Assembly: GCA_947488615.1 (NCBI GenBank)
Contig: CANKZU010000002.1
Coordinates: 62,001-126,000, forward strand
Origin: an uncultured Aurantimonas sp.
GTDB taxonomy: Bacteria > Pseudomonadota > Alphaproteobacteria > Rhizobiales > Rhizobiaceae
Direction: 5' to 3'
DNA: 64,000 nucleotides
The position numbers and the translations under genes are program-made. Shown in pieces: positions 41,774-49,449 of this stretch. Every line of letters begins with the position of its first letter. Position 1 is the first letter of the stretch. Under the pieces are notes generated by a model that had not been told where the DNA came from, did no database searches, and worked only from the letters and a program-made list of their open reading frames with translations.

Positions 41774-43333
41774 ATGACGATTGCCGTCGATCTCGGCACG
41801 ACCCAAACCGGCGAACCGGCGGAGCTCGATCTGGAGGAGCTCTTGTCGACGCGCCTGCTCGTCCAGGGCAATTCCGGCTCCGGCAAGTCGCATCTGCTGC
41901 GCCGTCTGTTGGAACGCAGTGCCGACTGGGTGCAGCAGGCGATCATCGATCCCGAGGGCGATTTCGTCTCGCTGGCCGAGCGCTACGGCCATGTCGTGGT
42001 CGACGCCAACCGCACCCCGGCGGAACTGACGCGGATCGCGCGACGCATCCGGGAGCATCGTGCCTCGGTGGTGCTAGATCTGGAAGGGCTCGACGCCGAG
42101 GTGCAGATGATGTGCTCGGCCGCCTTCCTCAACGGGTTGTTCGACGCCGACCGGGCCCATTGGTATCCGATGCTGATCGCCGTCGACGAGGCGCATCTGT
42201 TCGCCCCGGCGATGGCGGGCGAACACTCCGAGGAAGCCCGGCGGGCCTCGCTCGGCGCGATGACGAACCTCATGTGCCGGGGCCGCAAGCGTGGGCTTGC
42301 CGGCGTCATTGCGACGCAGCGGCTTGCCAAGCTCGCCAAGAACGTCGCGGCGGAAGCCTCGAATTTCCTGATGGGCCGGACCTTTCTCGACATCGACATG
42401 GCCCGCGCCGCCGATCTGCTCGGCATGGACCGGCGGGCCGCCGAGCGGTTCCGTGACCTTGAGACCGGCAATTTCGTCGCCCTCGGCCCGGCGCTGTCGC
42501 GGCGCCCGGTGCCGATCAAGATCGGCGCGGTCGAGACGGCCGGGCGCAGCGGCCGGCCGTCCTTGATGCCGTTGCCGGAAACGCCGCGCGAGGCGATGGA
42601 GGATCTGATCTTCACCGTCAGCGAGGAGGACCGGGCGGCCGAGCGCCAGCGTCCGCAGCGGCCCTTCGCAAGCCCGTCGCAGCGCCTCGAGGCGGCGAAC
42701 GCGCCGATCGCGACCCGCGAGCTGCTGGAGCGCGTCGCCGCCGCGCCGTCGGTGTCCGAACGGCACGAGCCGGTCGACGACGATCCGCGCTCGGCCGAGG
42801 AGCGCGCGGCGGCGGTCGACGCGATCTTCGCGGAAATGCTCGAGGATCCCGACGCCGCCTTCCGGCCGGTGCCGGTGCTCTACCAGGATTTTCTCACCCA
42901 TTGCCGGCTGAAGCGCTTGCGCGGGGCCGAAACCGACATGGCGGCGTTCCGGCGGCGGCTGTCGCTGGCTCGGGCCGGCGTCTCCGTCGAGACGGATGAC
43001 GAGGCATGGCAGGCGGTGGTCGGGCGCGCCGCGGACCTGCCGGAAGAGATGCAGGGCGTCTACATGATGCTCGCGAGAGCCGCCCGCGATGGCGCCGAAT
43101 GCCCGTCGGACGAAGCGCTGGCCCGCGCCTATGGCAGCCATTCGCCGTCGCGCGGCCGGTTCCTCCTGAGCTTCATGGACGAGCGCGGCCTGATCACCGC
43201 CGACGCCGATTTTCGCGGCAACCGGGTCGTCACCATCGCCGGCACCGACTGGCGCACCAGCCTGCCGGAAGTCAAGCGCGACGCGCTCGACGAGGCGCGG
43301 GCGCGGCGGGCGGCGCGGCTGGCCAGAGGCTGA
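41774..43333 (+). CDS. HerA/DUF87-type ATP-binding protein
   Basis: A 519-residue P-loop ATPase. Walker A is VQGNSGSGKSHLLRRLL near residue 30, Walker B is MLIAVDEAHLFAPA near residue 135, and a sensor-like RGRKRGLAGVIATQRLAKL follows near residue 170. This is the HerA/FtsK-like DNA pump superfamily, in the DUF87/DUF853 group. The region after residue 270 is Glu/Arg-rich and ends in a small helical domain (SHSPSRGRFLLSFMDERGLI). No nuclease partner such as NurA, Sir2 or PLD is adjacent, so it looks like a stand-alone ATPase. Its role is unknown. Confidence 0.8.
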   Translation: MTIAVDLGTTQTGEPAELDLEELLSTRLLVQGNSGSGKSHLLRRLLERSADWVQQAIIDPEGDFVSLAERYGHVVVDANRTPAELTRIARRIREHRASVVLDLEGLDAEVQMMCSAAFLNGLFDADRAHWYPMLIAVDEAHLFAPAMAGEHSEEARRASLGAMTNLMCRGRKRGLAGVIATQRLAKLAKNVAAEASNFLMGRTFLDIDMARAADLLGMDRRAAERFRDLETGNFVALGPALSRRPVPIKIGAVETAGRSGRPSLMPLPETPREAMEDLIFTVSEEDRAAERQRPQRPFASPSQRLEAANAPIATRELLERVAAAPSVSERHEPVDDDPRSAEERAAAVDAIFAEMLEDPDAAFRPVPVLYQDFLTHCRLKRLRGAETDMAAFRRRLSLARAGVSVETDDEAWQAVVGRAADLPEEMQGVYMMLARAARDGAECPSDEALARAYGSHSPSRGRFLLSFMDERGLITADADFRGNRVVTIAGTDWRTSLPEVKRDALDEARARRAARLARG

Positions 43334-43435
43334 CGGATCGCCGCGCGGTGGACGTCGGCCTTCGCGAAATGCCACTATCGAGCGCGGCGACCGCATCGAT
43401 CAGGATCACCCGCCGCTGACAGGACACAGGCCGAC

Positions 43436-44488
43436 GTGGCAGACCAACCGGGCGCCGCGCCTTCGCGGGACATCGAGGCGCGCAAGAGCGATCATCTGGA
43501 CATCGTGCTCGCCCCCGCGCTCGCCGCGCGGCGGGCGCCGAACGGCTTCGACCGCATCGTCTTCGAGCATGTGGCGCTGCCCGAGATCGCGCTCGCCGAC
43601 ATCGATCTGTCGACCCATTTCCTCGGCCGCCGGCTCAAGGCGCCGCTGCTGATCAGTTCGATGACCGGCGGGCCGGCGCGCTCGGCCCGGATCAACGCCC
43701 ATCTCGCCGAGGCGGCCGAGGCGCTCGGCCTCGCCTTTGCCGTCGGCTCGCAGCGCATCGCGCTCGAAGGGCGCGGCTCCGGCGGTCTCGACCGGTCGCT
43801 ACGCGCCCGCGCGCCAAACATCCCGATCCTCGGCAATATCGGCGCGGCGCAGCTGGCGCTCGGATACGGCCCCGACGAGGCGCGCCGGGCGGTCGAGATG
43901 ATCGACGCCGACGCGCTGATCGTCCATCTCAATCCGCTGCAGGAAGCGGTGCAGGCCGGCGGCGACACCGACTGGCGCGGCGTCCTCGCCGCGATCGAGG
44001 GGCTGGCGCGGGCGCTGGCGGTGCCGGTCGTGGTCAAGGAAGTCGGCGCCGGGCTGTCCGGCCGGCTGGCGCGGCGGCTGGTCGATGCCGGCGTCCAGGC
44101 GATCGACGTCGCCGGCGCGGGCGGGACGAGCTGGGCGGCGGTCGAGGCGGAGCGGGCGGCGGACGCCGGAACGCGCGAAACGGCGCTGGTGTTTTCCGAC
44201 TGGGGCATTCCAACGCCGCGCGCGATTACCGACGTGCGCGCCGCCTGCCCGGATACGGTCGTCATCGGCTCGGGCGGAGTGCGCAACGGGCTCGACGCGG
44301 CCAGGGCGATCCGTCTCGGCGCCGATCTCGCCGGCCAGGCGGCGGCCTCGCTGCCCCATGCCGAGCGCTCGGCCGAGGCGGTCGTGGCGCATTTTTCCGA
44401 AGTCATCCGGCAATTGCGCATTGCCTGCTTCTGCACCGGCTCGGCCGACCTCGCCGCGTTGCATCAGGCGGTTCTGCTGGAGGGGTGA
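43436..44488 (+). CDS. fni: type 2 isopentenyl-diphosphate delta-isomerase
   Basis: A 350-residue FMN- and NADPH-dependent enzyme that interconverts IPP and DMAPP. The barrel motifs ISSMTGG near residue 80, [25 protein letters not shown] near residue 165 and [13 protein letters not shown] near residue 235 are those of type 2 IDI. The start is GTG 43436, which gives the Lys-containing [10 protein letters not shown] entry near residue 16. It is not next to carotenoid or mevalonate genes here. The accessory, repeat-rich zone begins right after its stop. Confidence 0.88.
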   Translation: MADQPGAAPSRDIEARKSDHLDIVLAPALAARRAPNGFDRIVFEHVALPEIALADIDLSTHFLGRRLKAPLLISSMTGGPARSARINAHLAEAAEALGLAFAVGSQRIALEGRGSGGLDRSLRARAPNIPILGNIGAAQLALGYGPDEARRAVEMIDADALIVHLNPLQEAVQAGGDTDWRGVLAAIEGLARALAVPVVVKEVGAGLSGRLARRLVDAGVQAIDVAGAGGTSWAAVEAERAADAGTRETALVFSDWGIPTPRAITDVRAACPDTVVIGSGGVRNGLDAARAIRLGADLAGQAAASLPHAERSAEAVVAHFSEVIRQLRIACFCTGSADLAALHQAVLLEG

Positions 44489-44553
44489 GGAGTGTCCGGG
44501 TTTGGCGCCCCCTCTCGCCCCTTGTGGGAAGAGGGCGCGCATCGTTATCCGCC

Positions 44554-44701
44554 TTCGTCATCCTCGGCCGCAGGCCGGGGATCCATGCCAAGTCGTTGCC
44601 GCCGCCAAATCCTCGCCGAAAATGCGTGCCTCTTCGGTCACCGGAGCGGATGCCACGCACGCAGAGGCATGGATCCCCGCGCTCCGCGCGAGGATGACGA
44701 A
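44554..44701. repeat. palindromic intergenic repeat (MITE/REP-like), copy A
   Basis: A 148-bp element with imperfect inverted ends. The left end is TTCGTCATCCTCGG followed by GGGGATCCATGCC. The right end is GGCATGGATCCCC followed by GAGGATGACGAA. It has no coding potential I trust. A related element lies at 45339-45455 and another at 45962-46076, so it is a dispersed family in this genome. Confidence 0.7.
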
Positions 44702-45338
44702 GCGGGAGGGCTGCTTCTTGCCAAGTGAGGTCAGGACACGCGTCATCGCCCGCACCGCGTTCACGGCCGGCGTATGCATTCCCCGACACTGGCTTCGCCT
44801 CCCTTCGCTCGGTTCTTTGTCCCGCCCTTAAGCTCCTCGGCATTCGCCTCGTCGCTGGCGGGCCCCTGATGCCGCTCCTCACGAGCGGCGGGACGCCGGA
44901 GGCGAACCCTCCGACTGTTTTAAGTCAATACGGTCCGCCTCCGGCATCCCGCGCGGCGTTTGACCAACCCTTCGACACGATAACCCGGCCTTTTCATGGG
45001 TTCGCGTGCGCTGCCGGATCTTCACGCCCTTGGCGGGGCGTTCAAGCGGACCGATCCGTAGACCCCTCGTAGTGGGGGACGGTCCGGCGGGAGCAAAGGG
45101 CCGTCCGGGCCGAGCCTTCTCCGGAAGAAGCCCCGTCGCGGACACCGCCCGCCAGGGATGTCTCCCCTTGGCCCAACGAACGATCCCGGTGATCATTCGC
45201 GCCCGTTCCGTGGGCCGGCGGTGAGGGGAGTATGCGGGAGGGGAAAAGGGTGGGGAGAAAATTTTGTCCGCCGCGGTTGTCTCGGACGCACGCGGACCTT
45301 TCGTTCACCGTCGACGATGAGGGCGCCGGCCTTCGAGC
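44702..45338. other. gene-free region with a long inverted repeat
   Basis: About 640 bp with no gene I recognise. A 105-codon frame on the minus strand (44879-45196) is Arg/Pro/Gly-rich and may be spurious. The main structure is a 17-bp inverted repeat, 44888-44904 against 44936-44952, matching at 16 of 17 positions (GCGGGACGCCGGAGGCG against CGCCTCCGGCATCCCGC) around a 31-base AT-rich loop. This could be a structured RNA, a protein-binding palindrome or another dispersed repeat. Confidence 0.45.
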
Positions 45339-45340
45339 TT

Positions 45341-45626
45341 CGTCATCCCGGCCTTGAGCCGGGATCCATGCCGCGACTTTTTCCCATGCTGTCCATCAAC
45401 GGATTGGCGGCTCAGGCGGCTTGGAGTGGATCCCGGCTCAAGGCCGGGATGACGACCGCATTGAACGGTTTCGCCAATCGCCGAAGTCGCATGACGACCG
45501 TGTTGAACGTCGCGGCTAGTCGGGCACGACTTGGACGCTCTGGCGTTGCCCGAGCTTCATCCGGTAGCCTGCGGACGATCGATCGGGAAAGGCAGTGCGG
45601 TGGCGGGCCACGTCTACATCATGGCG
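45341..45626 (+). repeat. 286-bp direct repeat, copy 1
   Basis: Starts CGTCATCCCGGCC and ends at the ninth codon of the GIY-YIG gene (CATCATGGCG). It matches 45962-46248 at the large majority of positions. The left third is a palindromic MITE-like element (CGTCATCCCGGC...GCCGGGATGACG). The rest is the leader and ribosome site (GGGAAAGG) of the GIY-YIG gene. Confidence 0.85.
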
Positions 45627-45884
45627 AACCGACGCAATGGCACGCTCTACACCGGCGTCACCGGCGACCTCGCCCAACGGGTCTTCGAGCATAAGAATGG
45701 TCTGACGCCCGGCTTCGCCAGCCGCCACGGTTGCCGACGCCTCGTCTGGTATGAGGAGCATTTCGATATCCGCGATGCGATCACGCGGGAAAAGACCATC
45801 AAACGCTGGCCGCGCCGCTGGAAGATCGAACTGATCGAAGCGATGAACCCGGACTGGAACGAACTTTATCGCGGCAATTGGTGA
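45600..45884 (+). CDS. GIY-YIG nuclease family protein
   Basis: A 94-residue single-domain GIY-YIG protein. The motif pair appears as HVYIMANRRNGTLYTGVTGD near residue 4, followed by the catalytic-type RVFEHKNGLTPGFASRHGCRRLVWYEE and the helix REKTIKRWPRRWKIELIEAMNPDW. This is the stand-alone (UPF0213/YhbQ-like) group, common in Hyphomicrobiales and often multicopy. Start is GTG 45600 after GGGAAAGGCAGTGCG; a longer frame from 45531 would add a non-family leader. Its 5' part is duplicated downstream at 46222. Confidence 0.83.
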   Translation: MAGHVYIMANRRNGTLYTGVTGDLAQRVFEHKNGLTPGFASRHGCRRLVWYEEHFDIRDAITREKTIKRWPRRWKIELIEAMNPDWNELYRGNW

Positions 45885-45961
45885 GGCGGCGGGATGAGCT
45901 GCGGATCGACGGAGGGATGCCGGTGCGACGCATGCAGGAGGGGGCGCCGGCATCCAAACCG

Positions 45962-46248
45962 CGTCATCCCGGCCTTGCGCCGGGACCCATGCCGCGACTT
46001 TTATTCCATTGTGTCCGGCAACGGATTGGCGGTTCGAGCGGCTTGGAATGGATCCCGGCTCAAGGCCGGGATGACGACCACGAGGGACGGTCTCGCCAAT
46101 CGCCGAAGTCGAATGACGACCGTGTTGAACGTCGCGGCTAGTCGGGAACGACTTGGACGCTCTGGCGTGGCCCGAGCTTCATCCGGTAGCCTGCGGACGA
46201 TCGATCGGGAAAGGCAGCGCGGTGGCGGGCCACGTCTACATCATGGCG
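45962..46248 (+). repeat. 286-bp direct repeat, copy 2
   Basis: Second copy of the block at 45341-45626. Most of the leader is identical, including GCCAATCGCCGAAGTCG, GTGTTGAACGTCGCGGC and GGTAGCCTGCGGACGATCG. Divergence is concentrated in the inner part of the palindrome (TTTATTCCATTGTGTCCGG in place of TTTTTCCCATGCTGTCCAT). Confidence 0.85.
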
Positions 46249-46263
46249 GCATATCGGCTCGGC
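46222..46263 (+). pseudogene. truncated GIY-YIG gene copy (first nine codons)
   Basis: After copy 2 of the direct repeat the frame GTG GCG GGC CAC GTC TAC ATC ATG GCG (46222-46248) is identical in protein to the start of the intact GIY-YIG gene. It then runs into unrelated sequence (GCATATCGGCTCGGC) and low-complexity Pro/Arg codons. The gene body is lost, so this is a remnant. Confidence 0.75.
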
Positions 46264-46563
46264 GCCTTCCCTCCCACCCCCTTCGACGGGCTCAGGAGGG
46301 CAAGGAGGAGCCCTGGCCTGCAACGGTTCCGGCATCTTGATACCCCGAGCCGGGCAAAGAACGAGAGCTCGGGCCCCCAACATCCGCCTCTTCGCGCCGA
46401 ACTTATCCCCGTCCTTCGGCGGTCCCGTAGCATCGGGACGGTCGGCGGCGAGGGATGGGCATGGAAAGACGACAGACCAGAGAGGATGAGGATGACGGTT
46501 AAGCGGCGCGGTAGATCACTTGTAAATGTGAATCTAGTACGACTAGGGCACTGAGAGGATGGA
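46249..46563. other. gene-free stretch after the truncated GIY-YIG copy
   Basis: About 315 bp. It includes a CCTCCCACCCCCTTCGACGGGCTCAGGAGGGCAAGG segment that looks like another short dispersed repeat. The final 80 bp become notably AT-richer (GATCACTTGTAAATGTGAATCTAG) before the small gene at 46564. No gene is supported. Confidence 0.45.
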
Positions 46564-46896
46564 ATGAGCGTTAATGAATGCCCGCTGGTCTTGATCGAAT
46601 GGCAAGATAGCGCACAGCCGAACTCAAGCTGGCGGCACCTGCAAAGCTACGAGTCTGCCAGTGCCGTTCAATGCGTCTCCGTTGGATGGTTGATCCAGGA
46701 CGGCGAAGTGAAGGCGCTAGCGCAAAATTTCGGCAATATTCAACACGAAGACAGCGCGCAGGTTTCTGGTGTGATCCATATCCCTACGCGCTGCATCATC
46801 ACAACGGTTAGACTACGAGAGCCTAACCTTAGCTGCGAGAATTCCTCTGCCCCTTCGTCTCGTCCTGCGAAAGCACCGAAGCGGCGAGCTTCTTAG
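46564..46896 (+). CDS. small conserved-looking protein of unknown function
   Basis: A 110-residue protein. Residues 1-90 (PLVLIEWQDSAQPNSSWRHL, AVQCVSVGWLIQDGEVKALAQNFG, VSGVIHIPTRCIITTVRLREP) look like a real compact beta-rich fold. The tail (SSAPSSRPAKAPKRRAS) is basic and may be unstructured. The start has a good ribosome site, GAGAGG, five bases before the ATG. I recall similar short proteins in alphaproteobacterial prophages but cannot verify this. Base composition is lower in GC than the window, suggesting transfer. Its 3' end overlaps the small gene on the opposite strand. Confidence 0.6.
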   Translation: MSVNECPLVLIEWQDSAQPNSSWRHLQSYESASAVQCVSVGWLIQDGEVKALAQNFGNIQHEDSAQVSGVIHIPTRCIITTVRLREPNLSCENSSAPSSRPAKAPKRRAS

Positions 46897-46981
46897 CATC
46901 GGAGGAGGTTGGCTTTTTTGTGCCAGACAGCACTTTGGAAGCCAGCGTAGAGACGGTGGAGGAGGACTGTTTCTTAACCAT
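46829..46981 (-). CDS. 50-residue Lys/Ser-rich small protein
   Basis: A short frame, MVKKQSSSTVSTLASKVLSG followed by TKKPTSSDAKKLAASVLSQD and ending KGQRNSRS. The composition (Ala/Lys/Ser helices, no Pro/Arg smear) is unlike a chance frame in GC-rich DNA. I recall comparable uncharacterised small proteins in alphaproteobacterial accessory regions, but that is memory, not a search. No strong ribosome site is visible (AGATAGG, 11 bases upstream). It is convergent with, and overlaps by 68 bp, the gene at 46564-46896. Confidence 0.55.
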   Translation of the reverse strand: MVKKQSSSTVSTLASKVLSGTKKPTSSDAKKLAASVLSQDETKGQRNSRS

Positions 46982-47132
46982 TTTTGGTTGCCTATCTTGT
47001 TAGTGAAGGAAGATGCATGATAGGGAACGCCCACCGGGGGCACCGCCGCTTCGCAGCGTCATTCCGGTAGGACTTATCAGTCTCGTAATGCCATAGGCAT
47101 AGCGGTCCTTGCCGTCTCCTGTCCTTGGTTCC

Positions 47133-47169
47133 GTGTCACGCTCAGCCGCCAAGCATCAGCGCGTGACAC
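47133..47169 (+). other. 9-bp perfect hairpin upstream of a terminator
   Basis: GTGTCACGC (47133-47141) and GCGTGACAC (47161-47169) pair perfectly around a 19-base loop. With the adjacent terminator this gives two consecutive hairpins in a 250-bp gene-free gap. It could be the 3' end of a small RNA or the 3' UTR of the gene at 46564. Confidence 0.4.
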
Positions 47170-47182
47170 GCTCGAATAGATT

Positions 47183-47214
47183 CGCCGATTAGCGTACACG
47201 CTAGTCGGCGTTTT
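47183..47214 (+). terminator. intrinsic terminator, plus strand
   Basis: CGCCGATTAGCG pairs with CGCTAGTCGGCG (12 bp with one T-G wobble) around the loop TACA, followed by TTTTATTGTT. This is the clearest rho-independent terminator in the window. On the plus strand the only upstream gene is the small one ending at 46896; the minus strand lacks the T-run. Confidence 0.8.
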
Positions 47215-47231
47215 ATTGTTCAAGCCGCTTC

Positions 47232-48143
47232 TCATATGCGGCCCTCCCTTGTGTACTTCGACCACATAACCCGCGCAGCCGCCGGGTTCATGTTGCATGC
47301 ATCAGCTGCTACATCGGAAGAATCGAACAGGTGCAAGTGCCGTGGGGACATTAGGAGCGTTCCTGCAAACTCATCGGCCTGCCACTCGCTGTCGACGTAG
47401 ATTTTGTCGTTATCGTCTCGCGCACGGGCCAGCTTGACATCCCGGTGCATGAGGAAATGAGCCAGTTCGTGACAAGCGGTAAATCGATCGCGACGATTGC
47501 CGTTACATGCGCCTTCATAGACGTCGGTGCGAAAAATGATGGTGTTTGATCCAGCCAGTACGCGGCCCTCATCGTCCCCCATGACCTCGGCGTCTTGAAC
47601 ATCAAGGACGTAATCAGGGAAAATTTTCTGGAGGCGGAACTCCAGCACATTCATGATAGGAAACTCGACTTGACTTATGTCGATGAAGACGTCCCTAACT
47701 TTTTCGGCAAATTGCCGAAGCCTAAGCGTGGTGATGGGTTGCACTACAATACCGCGTCGCCGACGCGCAAAGGGCACTTCCGGGTTCTGAGACTCAAAGA
47801 CGATTTTCTTGAGCCGTTCAATCACATCCTCAGGAACATCATCTAGCTTCCTCGCGAACGCAGCAACGAGTTCACGTTGCTCGCTGGCTAGGCTGTCAAC
47901 CCGAACTTCTTTGCGGGTTTGCTCAGCTGCCCTCCGCAACAGGCGAATCTCATCAGCAGACAGCTCCATAGCCGTTGCGACACGGCGAAGATATGAATCT
48001 GGAATTGCTTTGCGGCCGGTTTCAACGGCAGAGATAAATGCGGCGCTTTGATGCATGCGCTCAGCGAGGTCGAGGAGCCTCATTTCCTTGTCGAGTCGTA
48101 GCTTTCGAATCGCGATCCCGAACGGCGTTAGCTTTGTTGTCAT
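47232..48143 (-). CDS. XRE-family regulator fused to an ImmA/IrrE metallopeptidase domain
   Basis: A 303-residue protein. The N-terminal 70 residues are a Cro/C1 helix-turn-helix (FGIAIRKLRLDKEMRLLDLAERMHQSAAFISAVETGRKAIPDSYLRRVA). The C-terminal half is an ImmA/IrrE-type peptidase with the zinc motif HELAHFLMH near residue 230 and the downstream glutamate in EWQADEFAGTLLM. Such fusions act as self-contained regulators of mobile elements, stress genes or toxin-antitoxin loci. Start ATG 48143 has GGAGG seven bases upstream. GC content is lower than the flanks. A palindromic candidate operator lies about 60 bp upstream, which suggests autoregulation. Confidence 0.87.
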   Translation of the reverse strand: MTTKLTPFGIAIRKLRLDKEMRLLDLAERMHQSAAFISAVETGRKAIPDSYLRRVATAMELSADEIRLLRRAAEQTRKEVRVDSLASEQRELVAAFARKLDDVPEDVIERLKKIVFESQNPEVPFARRRRGIVVQPITTLRLRQFAEKVRDVFIDISQVEFPIMNVLEFRLQKIFPDYVLDVQDAEVMGDDEGRVLAGSNTIIFRTDVYEGACNGNRRDRFTACHELAHFLMHRDVKLARARDDNDKIYVDSEWQADEFAGTLLMSPRHLHLFDSSDVAADACNMNPAAARVMWSKYTREGRI

Positions 48144-48203
48144 GACGGAACCTCCGCGGCACGAACGCCGCAGCCGGACAATAACCGTCTTCAAACTAAA
48201 ATC

Positions 48204-48216
48204 AACCAAGTCGGTT
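48204..48216. promoter_or_regulatory. candidate operator of the XRE regulator
   Basis: AACCAAGTCGGTT is a 13-bp near-palindrome (five of six pairs) in an AT-rich pocket. On the minus strand it overlaps a possible promoter: TTGGTT, 17 bases, then GGTTAT. The position fits repressor autoregulation. It is inferred. Confidence 0.4.
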
Positions 48217-48312
48217 AATTTATTTTCGTACGAGGGAGATGCGCGCGTCAGGCGGCGCTCCAACGGCCACTTGCTTCAAGGGGGGGGCGCCATAACTAAA
48301 CGTCTACCCCTT

Positions 48313-48541
48313 TTACCCCTCGGCTGCCATCCCCTCGGCCGGATAGAGCTTGCCGAGCAGCGGCAGATGGACGGCGCCACGCTTGACGAGAAACTCCTTG
48401 AAGGCGATCTCGGCCGGCGCCGGCATGCGCTCCTTGCGGCCGACCGCGTGCCATTGCCGGCGGATCGGCAGATGCTCCACGTCGAGGATGACCAGCCGCC
48501 CCATCTCCACCTCGAAGGCGATGGTGTGGGCCGAGATGAAG
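48313..48541 (-). pseudogene. displaced copy of the cbbR 3' end
   Basis: 229 bp matching the last 229 bp of the intact cbbR (49450-49678), with eight differences by my count (about 96.5% identity). It encodes the C-terminal peptide AHTIAFEVEMGRLVILDVEH through KLYPAEGMAAEG and the same stop. Only one residue differs (QWHAV for QWFAV); the other changes are silent. Upstream the similarity stops abruptly at GAGATGAA. There is no DNA-binding domain, so it is a fragment. Confidence 0.88.
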
Positions 48542-48551
48542 GTGATGGCCT

Positions 48552-48728
48552 GCGCCTTATCCCAACGCGCAAATCCGGTTGCACGCGGCTCATGCGACGT
48601 TCGTCCTGGCACCGGCGCTGGCGCGCGAGGGGCTGGAAACAATCTCGGCGAGCGAGTCCGGAGCGCAGGCAATGGATGCGGGAATGGCGATTCACATGCT
48701 CGACGACGGGCGGTTCGTGCTGGAGTGA
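48552..48728 (+). pseudogene. C-terminal remnant of an unidentified gene
   Basis: An open frame without a start codon, reading APYPNAQIRLHAAHATFVLA, then LAREGLETISASESGAQ and ending AIHMLDDGRFVLE with TGA at 48726. Composition is protein-like, unlike the other two frames. It begins within 11 bp of the break of the cbbR fragment, so both look like pieces left by one rearrangement. I do not recognise the family. Confidence 0.35.
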
Positions 48729-48908
48729 GGCTCCAGCGCTCAATAGGTGCCTGACAGACGGTGCAGATGAACGCGGCAACCCGTGAGACCCTCGCGCTGT
48801 TACCGCCGAGCCTCCCGCCGTCCGCTGCAGGTGTCCGCCATCACGCAAGCGGGAACGTTCCGTCCTTCCGATCGTTCATGGCGCTGACGAGAACCAAGGA
48901 GCATGATC

Positions 48909-49346
48909 ATGACCAAAGGACTTTCAACTCTCGAAACGCTCACCGATACCGCTGTCGACAGCGCGTTGGGATACGAGACAGCCGCCGAGAAGGCCGATAA
49001 CCCGGGTCTGAAGCAGACCTTGCGCGAGCAAGCGGCCAAACGCCGCGAGACCGTGCGCATGCTGAACGAGGAAATCCTTCGTCTCGGTGGCGACAGGCGC
49101 GAAAAGGGCAGCACTCTCGGTGCCGCGCACCGTGCCTTCACCAGTCTGGCCGATGCTTTCCAGGACAGCAACAAGGCGGCGGCGGAACGCGTGGAAGAAG
49201 GCGAGGACTACATCGAAAAGAAGTTCCGCGAGGCGCTCGAACGCGCCGAGTTCACCCCAGAGACCCGGAGCGTGGTCCAACGCGCCCATGGCGAGATCAG
49301 CGCCGGCGAGCGGCTCGCCGACCGGCTGGAAAAGCAGTTCGACTGA
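48909..49346 (+). CDS. PA2169-like four-helix-bundle protein (DUF2383)
   Basis: A 145-residue all-helical protein, MTKGLSTLETLTDTAVDSAL to ADRLEKQFD, rich in Glu/Lys/Ala heptads. It matches the ferritin-like DUF2383/PA2169 group with its LGYETAAEKADNPGLKQTLREQAAKR entry. Function is not established; members are associated with stress or envelope conditions. ATG 48909 is preferred over 48903 because AAGGAG then sits seven bases upstream, against one base for 48903. It stands alone between the cbbR fragment and the intact cbbR. Confidence 0.8.
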   Translation: MTKGLSTLETLTDTAVDSALGYETAAEKADNPGLKQTLREQAAKRRETVRMLNEEILRLGGDRREKGSTLGAAHRAFTSLADAFQDSNKAAAERVEEGEDYIEKKFREALERAEFTPETRSVVQRAHGEISAGERLADRLEKQFD

Positions 49347-49449
49347 CAAAACTCACCGAAAGCCGGGCAGGCGAGGGCTGATCGCCCTCGCCAGAGCCCG
49401 CAGGAGCGGCTTCCCGAAAAGCGGCGTCGGGCGCGTCGCTGACGCCTCC

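Noticed and set aside
44879..45196. 105-codon minus-strand frame in the gene-free region
   Set aside because: Composition is dominated by Arg, Pro, Gly and Ser, it spans the long inverted repeat, and no ribosome site or domain is visible. More likely a chance frame over a structured or repeated element.
45341..46248. CRISPR-like array from the repeated blocks
   Set aside because: Only two long copies 621 bp apart, with an open reading frame between them and no short regular repeats or cas genes.
46990..47220. Possible tRNA or tmRNA piece
   Set aside because: I looked for a T-arm GGTTCGA-type loop, an acceptor stem and a tmRNA tag frame and found none; only hairpins and a terminator are present.
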